Below are positions 43,792 through 54,559 of a stretch of DNA of 64,000 nt, one piece after another. Made by a program: the position numbers and the translations under genes. Origin of the DNA: Mytilinidion resinicola (taxonomy: Eukaryota; Ascomycota; Dothideomycetes; Mytilinidiales; Mytilinidiaceae); assembly GCF_010093595.1 (NCBI RefSeq), contig NW_022985439.1, forward strand, positions 120,869 to 184,868. Reading direction: 5' to 3'. The notes under the pieces were generated by a model. The model saw nothing but the letters and a program-made list of their open reading frames with translations, was not told where the DNA came from and did not search any database. How positions within the stretch are numbered: position 1 is the stretch's first letter; each line of letters opens with the position of its first letter.

Positions 43792-44411
43792 GGCGAGGGC
43801 AAGATGAACGGGGATTCTGTTTTTCTGCGTTGGAGTTGGAAGTAGAGACGGGGATGGATGATTTGTAGTAGGTCTATGTATACGATCCTGGTAGGACAGC
43901 CAAGCAAAGTAAATAACGGTGCCGAGTACGAATAAGGAGAAAAGTTGATGGTTGGCCTCCTGTTAGGATCAATGTTCCACGAGAAGCGATCCACTCAGCG
44001 TTGTTCAGCATTCTTGAGTGGATCAGGCCCTATCTCGTGAGCTATGGATGTTACTCAGTCTTGAAGAATGGACCACTCTACCCTCGCATCTAAGAATAGC
44101 ACAATCAAGCTTTCTCTCTTCCTCTAAATCTGGAGAAACCGCGTACAATTGCGGGGGCAAGGGACCGGGTATCTGCATGTGTCGACGAAGAGATTGAAAG
44201 ACGTCGGGATGGCGAATGCAGCCGAGAACCCGTCGGCTGCCGGCTCTGCAAAGCGTAAATCATCAATTAATCGAAAAGGAAAATAGGTCCATCGGTCCGA
44301 GAAGTTGGCAATACGAGCTTCCCGCTGCGTTAGATTTCACGGTGTTGCACAGCCATGAGACATTACATCTTGCCGGCCTGCTAATGCGTGCTAGAGAAAG
44401 GGATAGATTTA
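43792..44411. other. Promoter side of the Cys-rich gene and unassigned spacer
   Basis: About 620 bases with no supported gene, bounded on the right by the TIR element. Confidence 0.4.
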
Positions 44412-45020
44412 GGGGGCTACTAACTATACACCCCCTTTTCTCTCCACGTACACACCCCCCTCTTGGCGCTTCACCACCTTCTAATTGGCTCGGAGAGCCC
44501 GGAGCTTCCTCCGGGCATTCACCCTTACGTCTCTCCACACGTGATGCTATACGCGAGGCCGTACGTGATGCTATACGCGAGGCCGTACATGATGCTATAC
44601 GCGAAGCTATACATGAGCTCTTACGTGAGGCTATACGTGAGCTCGTACGTGAGCTTGCACGTAAGCTTGTACGTGAACTTGTACGTGAGCTCGTACGTGA
44701 GGCTATACAAATCGGCATGGCTATACAGCCTCTCCGTTCTACGGCGCATGCTTTCCAATTCATGCAGCCGTATATATAGCTGTACGTGAGCTCGTACGTA
44801 AGCTTGTATATGAGGCTATACGTGAGGCTATACAAATCGGTATGATGTAATTGCTTGTGTTGTACATGGCCGCATTTGGAGAGGGCATTCGGAATTAGTG
44901 AGTTAAGCGAGCGAATCGGAGGCTACGGAGTAGCCCTCCGAGCTAATTAGAAGGTGGTGAAGCGACAGGGGGGAGGGGTTGTACGTGGAGTGAAAAGGGG
45001 GTGTATAGTTAGTGGCCCCC
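44412..45020. mobile_element. Non-autonomous TIR element (609 bp) with internal minisatellite
   Basis: Left end GGGGGCTACTAACTATACAC and right end (inverted) GGGGGCCACTAACTATACAC continue as inverted repeats for about 90 bases. They run through CCACGTACA, CGCTTCACCACCTTCTAATT and a GCTCGGAG segment. Flanks read GATTTA on the left and AATTTA on the right, so the target duplication is imperfect or the boundary is off by a few bases. The centre is a 12-bp minisatellite. There is no transposase frame. The terminal motif (CTACT..TATA.CCCCC) resembles that of the element at 1501-2184, which may indicate related families. Confidence 0.7.
44541..44708. repeat. 12-bp minisatellite, 14 units
   Basis: Fourteen consecutive 12-base units of the GTGAGGCTATAC / GTGAGCTCGTAC type. 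A second short cluster of the same unit lies at about 44785-44830. Both clusters end with GTGAGGCTATACAAATCGG. Because 12 is a multiple of three and the unit lacks stops in several frames, the tract creates long but meaningless open frames on both strands. Confidence 0.85.
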
Positions 45021-45036
45021 AATTTAAATGGGTGTG

Positions 45037-45233
45037 CAAAAGTTTAATTCTAATTTACTGTAACTGGGATATGGAGAGTACGCGACTAGTGTTATAAACG
45101 AGTCTGCAAAAGTGTAAATATGCGTTGTCAAAAGTTTGAAAATGCGTCAGGAAAAGTTTGAAAGTAGGGAAATGCGTCGTCAAAAGTTTGAATTCCAATT
45201 CACCGCAGGCTACGAAGTGGAGAGCACGTGACT
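45037..45233. repeat. Direct repeats flanking short CAAAAGTTTGA repeats
   Basis: Copies at 45037-45088 and 45181-45233 share AAAGTTTRATTCYAATTYACYG and GGAGAGYACGYGACTA. Most differences are C/T or G/A transitions. Between them the motif (G)TCAAAAGTTTGAA recurs about every 25-30 bases. Confidence 0.65.
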
Positions 45234-45546
45234 AACGACGACTGGGGCCCCTGAGACAATATAACCAAGACACATTTCTTGGAACCTCAGCGTCTTCGAC
45301 GTCGCCATATCTTCTAAAGGAAATTTGCTTTAAACAAGTCTATCTCAGGGCGTGCCCTGAAGTTGATTATTCGTAGCTACAACGCCGGCGCTATGAGAAC
45401 CTTACCTAGGTAGCTCCTCAGGTCCACAGCCCATACCAGCAAAGCCACAAACCAAAACCTCCTCCCCAGCTCCACCAGACACCGCTCCCAGAAACGCCCA
45501 ACGCCCACCCCTATTTCCCATCCCAATCCCAGTCCCCATTCACCCC

Positions 45547-47129
45547 CTACTCCTCCATCCTCTCCCCATCACCCCCAACCACCCCCACATTCCCCTCCCC
45601 CAAATGCTTCAACATCCACCCCCTCTTAAAATACGTATTCGGATGCAGAATCGTATCCAGCTCCGCCGCGCCCCAGCTCCCCTCCTCCTTCACCTTCCTA
45701 ATCTCACGCCTATGCGCCCACTCAAACACGCGATTACACGCAATATGGTACCTCTGCTTCTTCACATCCTCGCGCACGAGCCCCAGCACCTCGCGCTCAT
45801 TCACGCCCGTCCTCTGCAGCAACGCCACCAAGTTGTCGACGCCGAACGTGCGGTACGGACACCCGTGCGACTGCCCGGGCCCCGGCAGCGCTTCCGTCAG
45901 GATCTTCTGGCACGAGTAGGGCGTGTACCCCCGACCGCGGCGGTTGGCGTCCCCCCCAACGTCGCCGTACACATGGCGGATGTTGTACTTGTACTCTTTC
46001 GCGAACTTCTCGTCGGTGAGGAGCTTGAAGCTGCGGCGCCAGAACAGGATGCACTCGTCGAGGCTCAGCCCGATGCCCTTGAGGAAGAGGGTGTACTGCA
46101 GGCGGCCGTAGTGCTTGAGGTGCGAGTTTGCGCGCAAGGTTTGGTGGAGGTTCTGCATGCAGAGGGGGAAGTGCTGGGCGAGGGTGTCGATGGAGGCGGC
46201 CGTCGGGGTGGAGAGGCCGTCGACGGCGTCGGAGGAGCTGTAGGCGGCGTCGGGGGCCGTGAAGGATTGGGAGAGGTGGGCGAGGATGGGCGCGAGGCGG
46301 TCGTCCTCGTCAAGGCGGGGGAGGGCGCGCGCGGTGAGCTATATCCACACCATTAGCCATTTTCCTTCCATCTTGAAAGTGGAACGAGGAGGGTTCTAGG
46401 GCATACCTCAAGCGCCTCATCCAACCGCCTCGTAAACTCAGCCACCACAAGACTCAACTGCTCCCGCGCGGGCACATACGCCTTCCCCCTCCTCAAAAAC
46501 ACCCTCCGCTGCTCCACCAACTCTGGCACGCGCTCCCAATCCACCTTGAACCACCCCTGCTCCTCCACCCTCTTCAGCCCGCTCGCCGCCGCCAACTCCG
46601 CCCCCAGCTCCCTCCGCTCGCCCTCCTCCACCCGCTCCCACTCCAGCCCCAAGCTATCCACAAACCCCTGCCTCTCCTTTAGATCATCATCCTTAAACCT
46701 TAACCGAAACAGCATCGTCTCCAACCTCGCAAACCGGCGCCTCAACTCCTCCGTCGCCGCAAACGCCAACCTGAGTATAAAATGCGAGTAATGGTCCTTC
46801 CGCCGCTCCTCCTGCAGCGTCCCCCCGCGGCTCGAGTTCGCGTGCAGCGGCATGTGCTTCTCGAGTATCGCGCCCATGTACGCCGCCGTTTCGTCGGCGC
46901 TGCGGTTGCGGAACGCGCACGCTTCGAGCTCCGACAGCACCTTCAGCCGCGCAATCGCCCACACCTCGAACTCCTCGAGCGTGATCTCGGCCGTGGGCGG
47001 CACCGTGTAGAAGTTCAGGCGGTGCGCGTAGTCCTGCGCCGCGAAGCCCGGGGCGGCGAACTGCCGCTTTTTCCAGTCGAGGGCGGGCCGGCGCTTGGGG
47101 TCGACGCGGGAGAAGTCTTGGCGGATCAT
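45547..47129 (-). CDS. PRI2: DNA primase large subunit
   Basis: Two exons, 47129-46407 and 46338-45547, encode 504 residues, close to the usual length. Pri2 is the regulatory subunit of primase in the DNA polymerase alpha complex; it helps start and measure RNA primers. It opens M-I-R-Q-D-F-S-R-V-D-P-K-R-R, as fungal homologues do. The four cysteines expected to bind the 4Fe-4S cluster are visible at 301 (F-P-L-C-M), 384 (Y-S-C-Q-K), 401 (H-G-C-P-Y) and 442 (I-A-C-N-R). The D-Y-A-H-R-L-N-F-Y motif lies near residue 33. The spacer on its 3' side (45241-45546) has no gene. Confidence 0.95.
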
Positions 47130-47656
47130 GGCGGCGGGCGCGGCGAGATGCTGGAGTTCTGGTAGTAGTGGTTATTGGGGGTGGTTGTTGCTGGTGGTGC
47201 TGTAAGGGTTTGGGGAGTTGAGGGCGTGAGGTTGGCGTTTTGGGGAGACGCGTTTTGGCGTGAAGTTCGTGTTGGGGTGCACGGGCCACGAAGTTAAGGC
47301 AGGGGGTTGGGCGGGGGTGAGACGGAGCGTGTGGGTTTCGTGTATAACACCACTCTACTTACTAAATTCAAGCTGAGCAGCGGGACTTTTGATGAGAAAG
47401 TTCAAATACTTCTGGTCCTTCTCTGAAGTGCCAACTCAGATGAGTCCTTACACTCATGACACGTCTTTCGTCAACGTCTAATCTAGTCTATTTCTTCCCT
47501 TACACTGGAATCTATAAACACTTACACTGCTGTGATGAACGGCGTCTGCTCAAACGATCCTGCCTCATAGTGCCTCAATGCACTGCATGAAGGGACGGCT
47601 CACACGTCCAGTCGGCAACCCCCTCCTGATCTCAGCACGCCCCATCCATCTCACCC
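47130..47656. other. PRI2 promoter side and 3' flank of the phosphatase gene
   Basis: About 530 bases. No supported frame, repeat or RNA gene. Confidence 0.45.
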
Positions 47657-48842
47657 TCACGCAACCAAATCCCCCAACACATCCACATATGCCATCGGCA
47701 CAACCTCGCTGCCCTCCCGCAAGAAATCCTCCTTCTTATTCACCCCCGTCAACACCGCCAGCGTTCCCCCAAGCTTCCCCTCAATCCCAAACTTAATATC
47801 CGTATTCAGCCTATCCCCCACCATGCACGTCCTCGCCTTGTCAAAGTGGAACTTCCCCTCAATCGCCTCCATCATCGCCTGGCTGGGCTTCCCCAATGCC
47901 ACCGGGTCCGCCCCCGCCGCATACCTAATCCCCGCCCCCGTGCTGCCCGCGCCGGGGAACAGCGCATGCGACATCGGCAGGCTGCTATCGATGTTCGTGG
48001 CGAGGAACTTGGCGCCGCGCTGCAGGTACTGGTGCGCGGTGGCCATCTTGAGGTAGTTGATGTGGAAGTCGAGGCCGGTGAGGACGATGCCGACGTCGGG
48101 GTCGAGCGCGGAGCCGTTGGCGAGGCCGGCGAAGTCGTCAGGCGTCATGTCGCGGCGGAAGGCTGGGTCGGTGCCGCCGATGTAGGGGACGGACTCGGCA
48201 TCGAGTTCTTGCTCGATGCCGGTCTCGCCGACGACGAAGACTTTGTTCTTGGGTGGGGGCAGGGCGAGGATGCGCGCGATGTAGACGGCGGCGCTATAGG
48301 AGGAGCCGAAGACTTCTTCCTGGGGTGGGGGTTAGAGATGAATTGGTAGATTGGAGGGCATGAGAGGCTGGGGACGTACCACTTTGGCTTCGATGCCCAT
48401 TTTATCGAATTTCTTCTTGTAGTCGGCGCGGGATTTGGTGCTGTTGTTCGTTACGAAGACGAGTTGCTTGCCTGGTTTCAGGTTAGCACGATTGGTGCAT
48501 GTCTGGGTAGATTTGTATACCAGCTTTCCTGAGCATATCAAGTGTCTCCGGGACCTTTGGGAAGAGGTGGTCTCCAGACCAGAGGACGCCTATCCTTCTT
48601 CATAATCAGCCTCGAGCGACTTCAGGTGTCCAATTCGCCTATTCGTCTTCGGTGTGGTCGATAGTATTCGAAAGTTGGGTTGCAGTATCATGGGAAGCCA
48701 TACCATCGCAGTCGAAGAGAAACACCTTTGACTGAGTGTTAGCAATGTGATGAAGTAGATTGGGATTTCAGCTTACGTCAAACCTATCCAAGAACTCCTG
48801 GATCGCAGCTTTGTCGCCGGTGAGATATTTGGGTTGCGACAT
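47657..48842 (-). CDS. PHO13: HAD-family phosphatase, PHO13 type (phosphoglycolate / 4-nitrophenyl phosphatase)
   Basis: Five exons: 48842-48777, 48725-48704, 48589-48521, 48471-48380, 48319-47657, giving 303 residues, as expected for Pho13. Pho13 is a cytosolic repair phosphatase that removes 2-phosphoglycolate and side products of glycolytic enzymes. The HAD nucleophile motif F-D-C-D-G-V-L-W has its aspartates at 27 and 29. Motif II (V-F-V-T-N-N-S-T-K-S) follows at about 67-76, and motif IV (C-M-V-G-D-R-L-N-T-D-I) lies near the C-terminus. Introns cluster in the first third. Exon 2 is only 22 bases, supported by exact motif continuity. Confidence 0.92.
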
Positions 48843-49132
48843 GTTTGAAACCTAGGAAGAGATCCCGCCTGGGTGGGAGAAGAAGACGTTGTTGATGTTG
48901 TGCGAGGACGTTGGTGGGATGAAAGTGTTTATGGTGGGGCAAACCGGAGGCTATGACGATCAGAGGCTGAAAATCGGTACGAAGGCCGAGCCCAGTTCAC
49001 CAACATGCGGACTGTGCTCATGATACAAAGGTTTAGTTGTCAGATAAACAGCATTTTCTGCACACATCTATATGCTTCGCATGAGAAATGGGACTACGGC
49101 CAGCCAATGCCCTATAATGTAGACACCTCTAG

Positions 49133-51004
49133 TCAATCCACCAGAATCTGTGCCTCAAGCTCTTGGAAATTCTCGAAGAAACTCTCGAATAGATTGATCG
49201 CGTGGTCTACATCGTGCGCGCCCCCTGTCTCGCGAATGCTGTGCATGCTCAGCTGCGGGTTGCCGAGATCCAACGTTCTGGCTCCCAGAGCTGCGGACAG
49301 CATCGGCCCAATTGTGCTTCCACAAGATGAGTCGTTGCGGACAACGAACAGCTGCAACGGCACGCCGTGTGAAGCCGACGACTTGCTAATGGACGTCTTC
49401 TTGGCCCGGCGTGCTGCTTCCTGGAGGAGCACAATGCCAGGAGAGTTTGTCGCATAGCGGGCATTGGCGTTGATCTTGATAACGGTACCTTTGTTCATCT
49501 CTGGGCGATGAGCCGACTCATATTTAGCAGGATAGTTAGGGTGAACAGAATGCGCCATATCAGCGGAGATTAAGAAAGACGTCGATAGCGACTGCTCATA
49601 CGCGGTTGCAGATTCAGCCTCGACTTTGTCATATGACTTGTCCGAGTTGGAGTCAGAAGCAGGGAGGACCGACAGCCGGCGGATGACAGCCGGGAGGAGA
49701 TTGGAGTCGGCGCCTTGGGCTGTCTGGCTTCCAATCTCTTCGTGGTCGAATAGCGCAATGAGGCGGATTGTGGAATCGTTGTCTAGAGCGGATGGTGACG
49801 CTACGGAGGCAATCAGGCCTTGGACACTGCAAAAGGACATGACGAGGTTGTCCAACCGGGCTGAGAAGATCAGCTCGTTGTTCAGCCCACCGATGACGGA
49901 CTTCTGGGTATCGTAGAGCACCATTTCGAAGTCCAAGATGTCGGCAGGCTTCACGCCGGCTTCTTCAGCAATAATGTCGACAATGTAAGGGTGGTGTCGC
50001 TCGGCGGGCGTTTGAAGGGGCTCAAATGGACCATGTTCCGGTTTGGGTTCCTCCTTCTCGTCGCCGGTCTTGCCCTGCCTATTCATCTCGGCAGCTACAA
50101 GACCGGCAATGGGATACAGCTGAGTCTCTTTGTTGAACTGGAAGTTCTCCTGGCGATCGAGATGGATAGCCAGGGTGGGGATGCGCAGGATGGGCCTGTC
50201 GACCTTCACCAGGCGCTGCTCAATCGACCCGTCCTTTGTCTTCACCATTGCACGTCCGGCGATGCTGAGATCCCGATCAAACCAGGTATGCCATAGTCCT
50301 CCACCATACGTCTCACAGGCCACTTGCAGGAAGCCATCGCTCTGGCGCTTCGAGACCGGCTTGATGCGGAGACATGGGGAGTCGGTGTGGGCTCCGATGA
50401 TGCCTATGGGGTTTCCAGCCTTCCACTTGTTGCCAATGGCAAAGGCCACGATGGAGGAGGCATTGCGGGTGAGATAGTACTTCTCGCCGGGCTGCAGCTT
50501 GGAGGCCCAAGAATCGCGTTCCTGCAACAGACAGGGTCAGCTCTGGAACGTGAGACTACTTGTATCCATAGGACGAGGCTGCCAAGCTGGCCTTGCAGGT
50601 CGCAAGGGTTGAGTGGAGGGTGGAGGGATGGACGTCGTATCATTGTTGTAGGGGACTCTCATTCGACGATGGAGCTGTGCGGCTGTGAGGGGACGCTGGG
50701 GGTGGCTCGATCTATGATCTGACGGTGTGGCACAAACCTTTATAGGCTTGAACCCAGCTTTTTCCAGGCGCAGCTTTGCAGACTTGACGGCGTGGAAGGC
50801 TGAAGTTGTAAGCTTGGTGTTCTAGGGGCCGTGTGCACATAGATGCTCACGGGTCGGAGAGGCATTCACAAAGGACAGGAAGTCCTCGGCGCTCTTCAAT
50901 GAGGGAGCAGTAGTGGCCATGGCACGCGAGCAGAGGGAGTAAGCAGTGCAGGTGGTGGTCGGGGAGACGGGCAGCTTGGTTCGAGAGGCGCGGATGCTCA
51001 GCAT
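49133..51004 (-). CDS. Aspartyl aminopeptidase, peptidase family M18
   Basis: Three exons, 51004-50851, 50799-50738 and 50521-49133, encode 534 residues. M18 aspartyl aminopeptidases (human DNPEP, yeast Ape4) remove N-terminal Asp/Glu and form large homo-oligomers with two zinc ions. Visible metal-site motifs are G-A-H-T-D-S-P (H117), E-T-Y-G-G-G-L-W-H-T-W-F-D-R-D-L, F-D-H-E-E-I-G-S, and A-D-M-A-H-S-V-H-P-N-Y. The end (G-A-H-D-V-D-H-A) is also typical. The first 28 residues before M-A-T-T-A-P-S are basic and Ser/Thr-rich and could be a mitochondrial presequence; starting at that inner ATG would give 506 residues, close to Ape4. The gene is divergent from CDH1. Confidence 0.93.
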
Positions 51005-51792
51005 AGGATAGGCGCACGACGCTCTGTGACCCGTTGTCCGGCCTTTGCGGCAGTAGTGTGTCTTGGAGGAGGCTGGAGGCGGTTCGCTGAGCCCGCGCCG
51101 TCACCCGTCGCCGGGCAGTTGAAGGCCCCAGCACAGCCAAGAGACGTTTCATACTGCGTACATGGGGAGACGCGTGCGGGCCGTCGAGACCACAACAAAC
51201 CACGGCGACGGGCGACACGGCGACGGGCGACACGGCGACGACTGCCCGGCATCCAGACACTCGTTGCGTGCCTCAGGTTGCCTCTCGCTCGCCCTCTTGC
51301 CTCTTGCTATCTACGAAGTAACCCCATCGCTATCTATCGCCATCCCTCACTGCAGCGCCGGCTGGTCCTGTTGCTCCAGCCCCGTCACGTTGCCAACGGC
51401 CCCGTTAGCGGCCATCGCAACCCGCAACCCCAAAACATTGGCACCGGTGTCCCTATCACTCACCACCCTCCCACCTCACTCGACCCGCACCCCTCCGCCA
51501 TCTCCACCGCGACGCCGGGCCATGCAGCTGCACAGCACCTGATAGACGCCCCTCGACAACTGCTGCGCGCCGCTATCTGGCTGCACCACCCCGACCTCCT
51601 CCCGACCTCTTGGACAGTCGATACATTTGCCCGCCCCCCTCGCCCGTCGGTGCCACGCGCTGCACTCGCCTTCCTCGACTCTCCGTGTTCCAATTGCGTG
51701 CGCTGTGCAAGCTTCACCCGCTGCTCGACTCTCCCAGATAGACGTCCGCGGAAGCTGGCCGCTCCACCAGCGCAATCCCGCCCACCGCCATC
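51005..51792. promoter_or_regulatory. Divergent region between the aminopeptidase and CDH1
   Basis: About 790 bases between opposite start codons. A GC-rich 15-bp tandem motif (CGGCGACGGGCGACA, about 2.5 copies) lies at about 51203-51240. Pro/Arg-rich frames across the region are compositional. No TATA box was seen. Confidence 0.45.
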
Positions 51793-53844
51793 ATGGCAGA
51801 CTCCGAGCTGCGCACCCATGTGCCAGCGGCATCAACAGAGCCGTTTGCTGATGAAGTGCGCACGCCTACCCTCATCTCCCCGCCCGAGTCGAAGACACCC
51901 CCCACCGCCAGCCACAAGCGACACCACAACGGCTTCGCACCGCACAACCACGACAGGGGGTCGGAACCCGTGGACCCTGCTGCGCTGAGCAAGGCTTTAG
52001 AGCAATTCGACCAAGCAGGCAGGGTGCGAGAACGGACGCCCAATGCTAGCCCGAGCAGGAAGCGGCAGCGAGTCTACGGAGACAGGTTAGTGAATAGGAT
52101 ATATAGGCCGGCACCGGGACAGAGCCCTACGGGGGACGAGGCACCTTCACCTGAAGCATGCGTACTGACAACTTGACAGATTCATACCCAACAGGTCCGG
52201 GCAAGACCTCCAGGCGAGCTTCAGTCTGCTCCACGACGAGGCTTCACCAGCGACACCATCGCGTTCAGCCAAAAGAACGCCTCATCATGAGTTACACTTT
52301 CAGAGAAGTATGCATATTCCTGCTTCCGTGGGAGAATTTAGCTAATGAGCAATGCAGCTGAGGAAGCGAACAAGACGTACTCGACCCTATTGCGGTCCGA
52401 GATGTTCGAACAGACAGTACCTCAGTCAATGCCACATAATCTCTCTCCAACCGAGCGAACCACTTTCCATGACCCTACTAGATCTCATACCCCACCTACG
52501 AGGTCAACTTCAATGCACCCGGCCCCCGCATTGACTCCCTCGACCCCACACAAGAACCTCTTCTCATATGCATCACCACGGCACAGCTACTCTGGCCAAC
52601 CAACGCCGTCCCGGACTCCACAAAGCAGACACGGTCCCAATCTCAACGCTAGGTCCGAGATATACAGCTTATCCCCCGTCAAATATAGCAGCCAGACCAT
52701 GCTGCTGAGCCCGAGGAAGACTCCGCGAGCGGTCGCCAAAGTTCCATACAAGGTATTGGATGCACCAGATCTAGCTGACGATTTCTACCTGAATCTCGTA
52801 GATTGGGGAAGTCAAAACATCCTGGGCGTTGGATTGGGATCCTGTGTGTATATGTGGAACTCGACATCTGGCCGCGTGACGAAACTCTGCGAACTTCCAG
52901 ATGACACTGTGACAAGTGTCAACTGGATTCAGAGGGCAAGTTGGCACTCAGCCTCGAAAATATCCAGAATCACATGCTAATACTCGAAACAGGGTTCGCA
53001 TATTGCGATTGGAACGCATAAAGGCTTCGTGCAGATCTGGGACGCAATTTCACAGCGTCGGCTACGAACCATGACAGGTCACACAGGCCGAGTAGGGGCC
53101 CTTGCATGGAACGAGCACATCCTCACGTCAGGCTCCCGCGATCGCCTAATTTACCACCGCGACGTACGACAGCCAGATCAATGGCTACGCAAACTCGTCG
53201 GCCACAAACAAGAAGTCTGTGGTCTAAAATGGAACTCGGAAGACGGCCAATTGGCGAGTGGCGGCAACGACAACAAGCTCATGGTCTGGGAGAAACTAAA
53301 CGCAGAGCCAACCTTCAAGTGGAGCGAGCACATCGCCGCTGTCAAGGCAATTTCCTGGAGTCCTCACCAGCGCGGCCTCCTTGCAAGCGGTGGTGGTACT
53401 GCTGACCGGACGATCAAGTTCTGGAACACCCTCATCTCTCCCCATGGACCCTCCTCCGCCTCCCTCGCGGCTGCAGCTGCCGCGGCGGCGGCGTCCAATC
53501 CAGCAAGTCTACCAACTTCGCCATCTGCTCCTGCAAATCTCCTCAGCAGCTTGGACACGGGCAGTCAGGTGTGTAACTTGGCATGGTCGCGCAACAGCAA
53601 CGAGATTGTCTCCACGCACGGCTACAGCCAAAACCAGATCATCGTCTGGAAGTACCCGAGCATGCAGCAAGTGGTTTCCTTAACCGGCCACACCTACCGT
53701 GTCCTCTACCTCGCCATGAGCCCGGACGGCCAAGTCATCGTCACAGGCGCCGGCGACGAGACTCTCCGGTTCTGGAACGCATTCAAAAAGAAGGAGCGGA
53801 CAGGCGGTCTAGGCGGGATGGACAGCTGGGGTGTAATTCGATGA
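51793..53844 (+). CDS. CDH1: APC/C activator CDH1 (fizzy-related, Ste9/Srw1)
   Basis: Four exons, 51793-52085, 52180-52307, 52358-52935 and 52993-53844, encode 616 residues. Cdh1 binds the anaphase-promoting complex and delivers D-box and KEN-box substrates at mitotic exit and in G1. The C-box D-R-F-I-P-N-R is at 97-103, split by intron 1. Fizzy-related blocks E-I-Y-S-L-S-P-V-K and P-Y-K-V-L-D-A-P precede seven WD40 blades, and the chain ends in the I-R tail that docks on the APC/C. Several S/T-P sites in the N-terminus are candidate CDK sites. Intron 3 has donor AGG|GCAAGT, a GC-AG intron. Between two blades there is an insertion with a nine-alanine run and Pro/Ser residues (from about 53451 to 53560 on the DNA), unusual for this protein. 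Confidence 0.94.
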
Positions 53845-54559
53845 AAACGACTGAGCGGGCGAGCAGCGTGCGAACTTCACCTACAGGCGTTTCTCTGGGA
53901 TCTGGCGGGCTTTTCTTATGACCTCAATATCATGGCATGATGCATGGAACGGGGCGTTTCGGCGAGGTGGGGATACCTAGGGCTTGCGTTCTTTTTGAGG
54001 ATTTGGTCAGGTCTTATTTGGGGCGGGAGGGTTTTTTCGCCTTGGGACTCTCAGATAATGGGCTGGAATGGGCGCGTTGGGGGAATTGGAGAAGAAGCTC
54101 TCGGCCAACGTATCTAGCATTGTATAAATTGGCCATAGACGGCCGGCTTTGGTTGGTAGGACAATTCAAGACGATCTCTTGTGTACATGTATTACCTTCC
54201 TGCTGCAAAATAGGCCGCTGGAGAAGCTCGATGTGGGATATTAGGGGGGGCTAATAGTATGCCTGGATTTTCGGAATTGATGAGATGAAGCTAGAAGCAG
54301 TAACGGAGGGACAGTAAAGAGGAAGGGAAAAGTTGTACGCTGTCATGGGTCTGGTAAATCTCGTCGGTAGTTTAGCCAGCCCGGAAGATCCATCGATGTA
54401 TCTCGTAAGGTCGGATATCCTCAATGAGGCTGCTAACAGGCCAGGGGCGCACTATGACGGCATGGTTGGTGAGCTCACCACCCAGGACATGTTCCCAATG
54501 TAGCCCAGATACATCGCTCAAATCTTCTCGCTGGCTCCTTCGAGGTGCTGGTGAACTCC
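53845..54559. other. Intergenic region downstream of CDH1
   Basis: About 700 bases. Frames are short on both strands. A minus-strand frame at 54372-54578 overlaps the start of the next broken locus and is not supported. Confidence 0.35.

Noticed and set aside
44216..44835. Long open frames on both strands (up to 190 codons)
   Set aside because: They are produced by the 12-bp minisatellite and TIR sequences; the translated repeats (I-R-E-A-V-R-D-A type) have no independent support.
45037..45233. Regularly spaced short repeats that could suggest a CRISPR array
   Set aside because: The genome is eukaryotic, the units are imperfect, spacers are not unique or constant in length, and no cas genes are present.
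51026..51988. A 320-codon plus-strand frame upstream of CDH1
   Set aside because: It covers the divergent promoter region, is Arg/Pro-rich from GC-rich sequence, and overlaps the CDH1 start in a different frame.
54014..54208. Small minus-strand frame downstream of CDH1
   Set aside because: Short, with no motif or splice context; probably part of the CDH1 3' flank.
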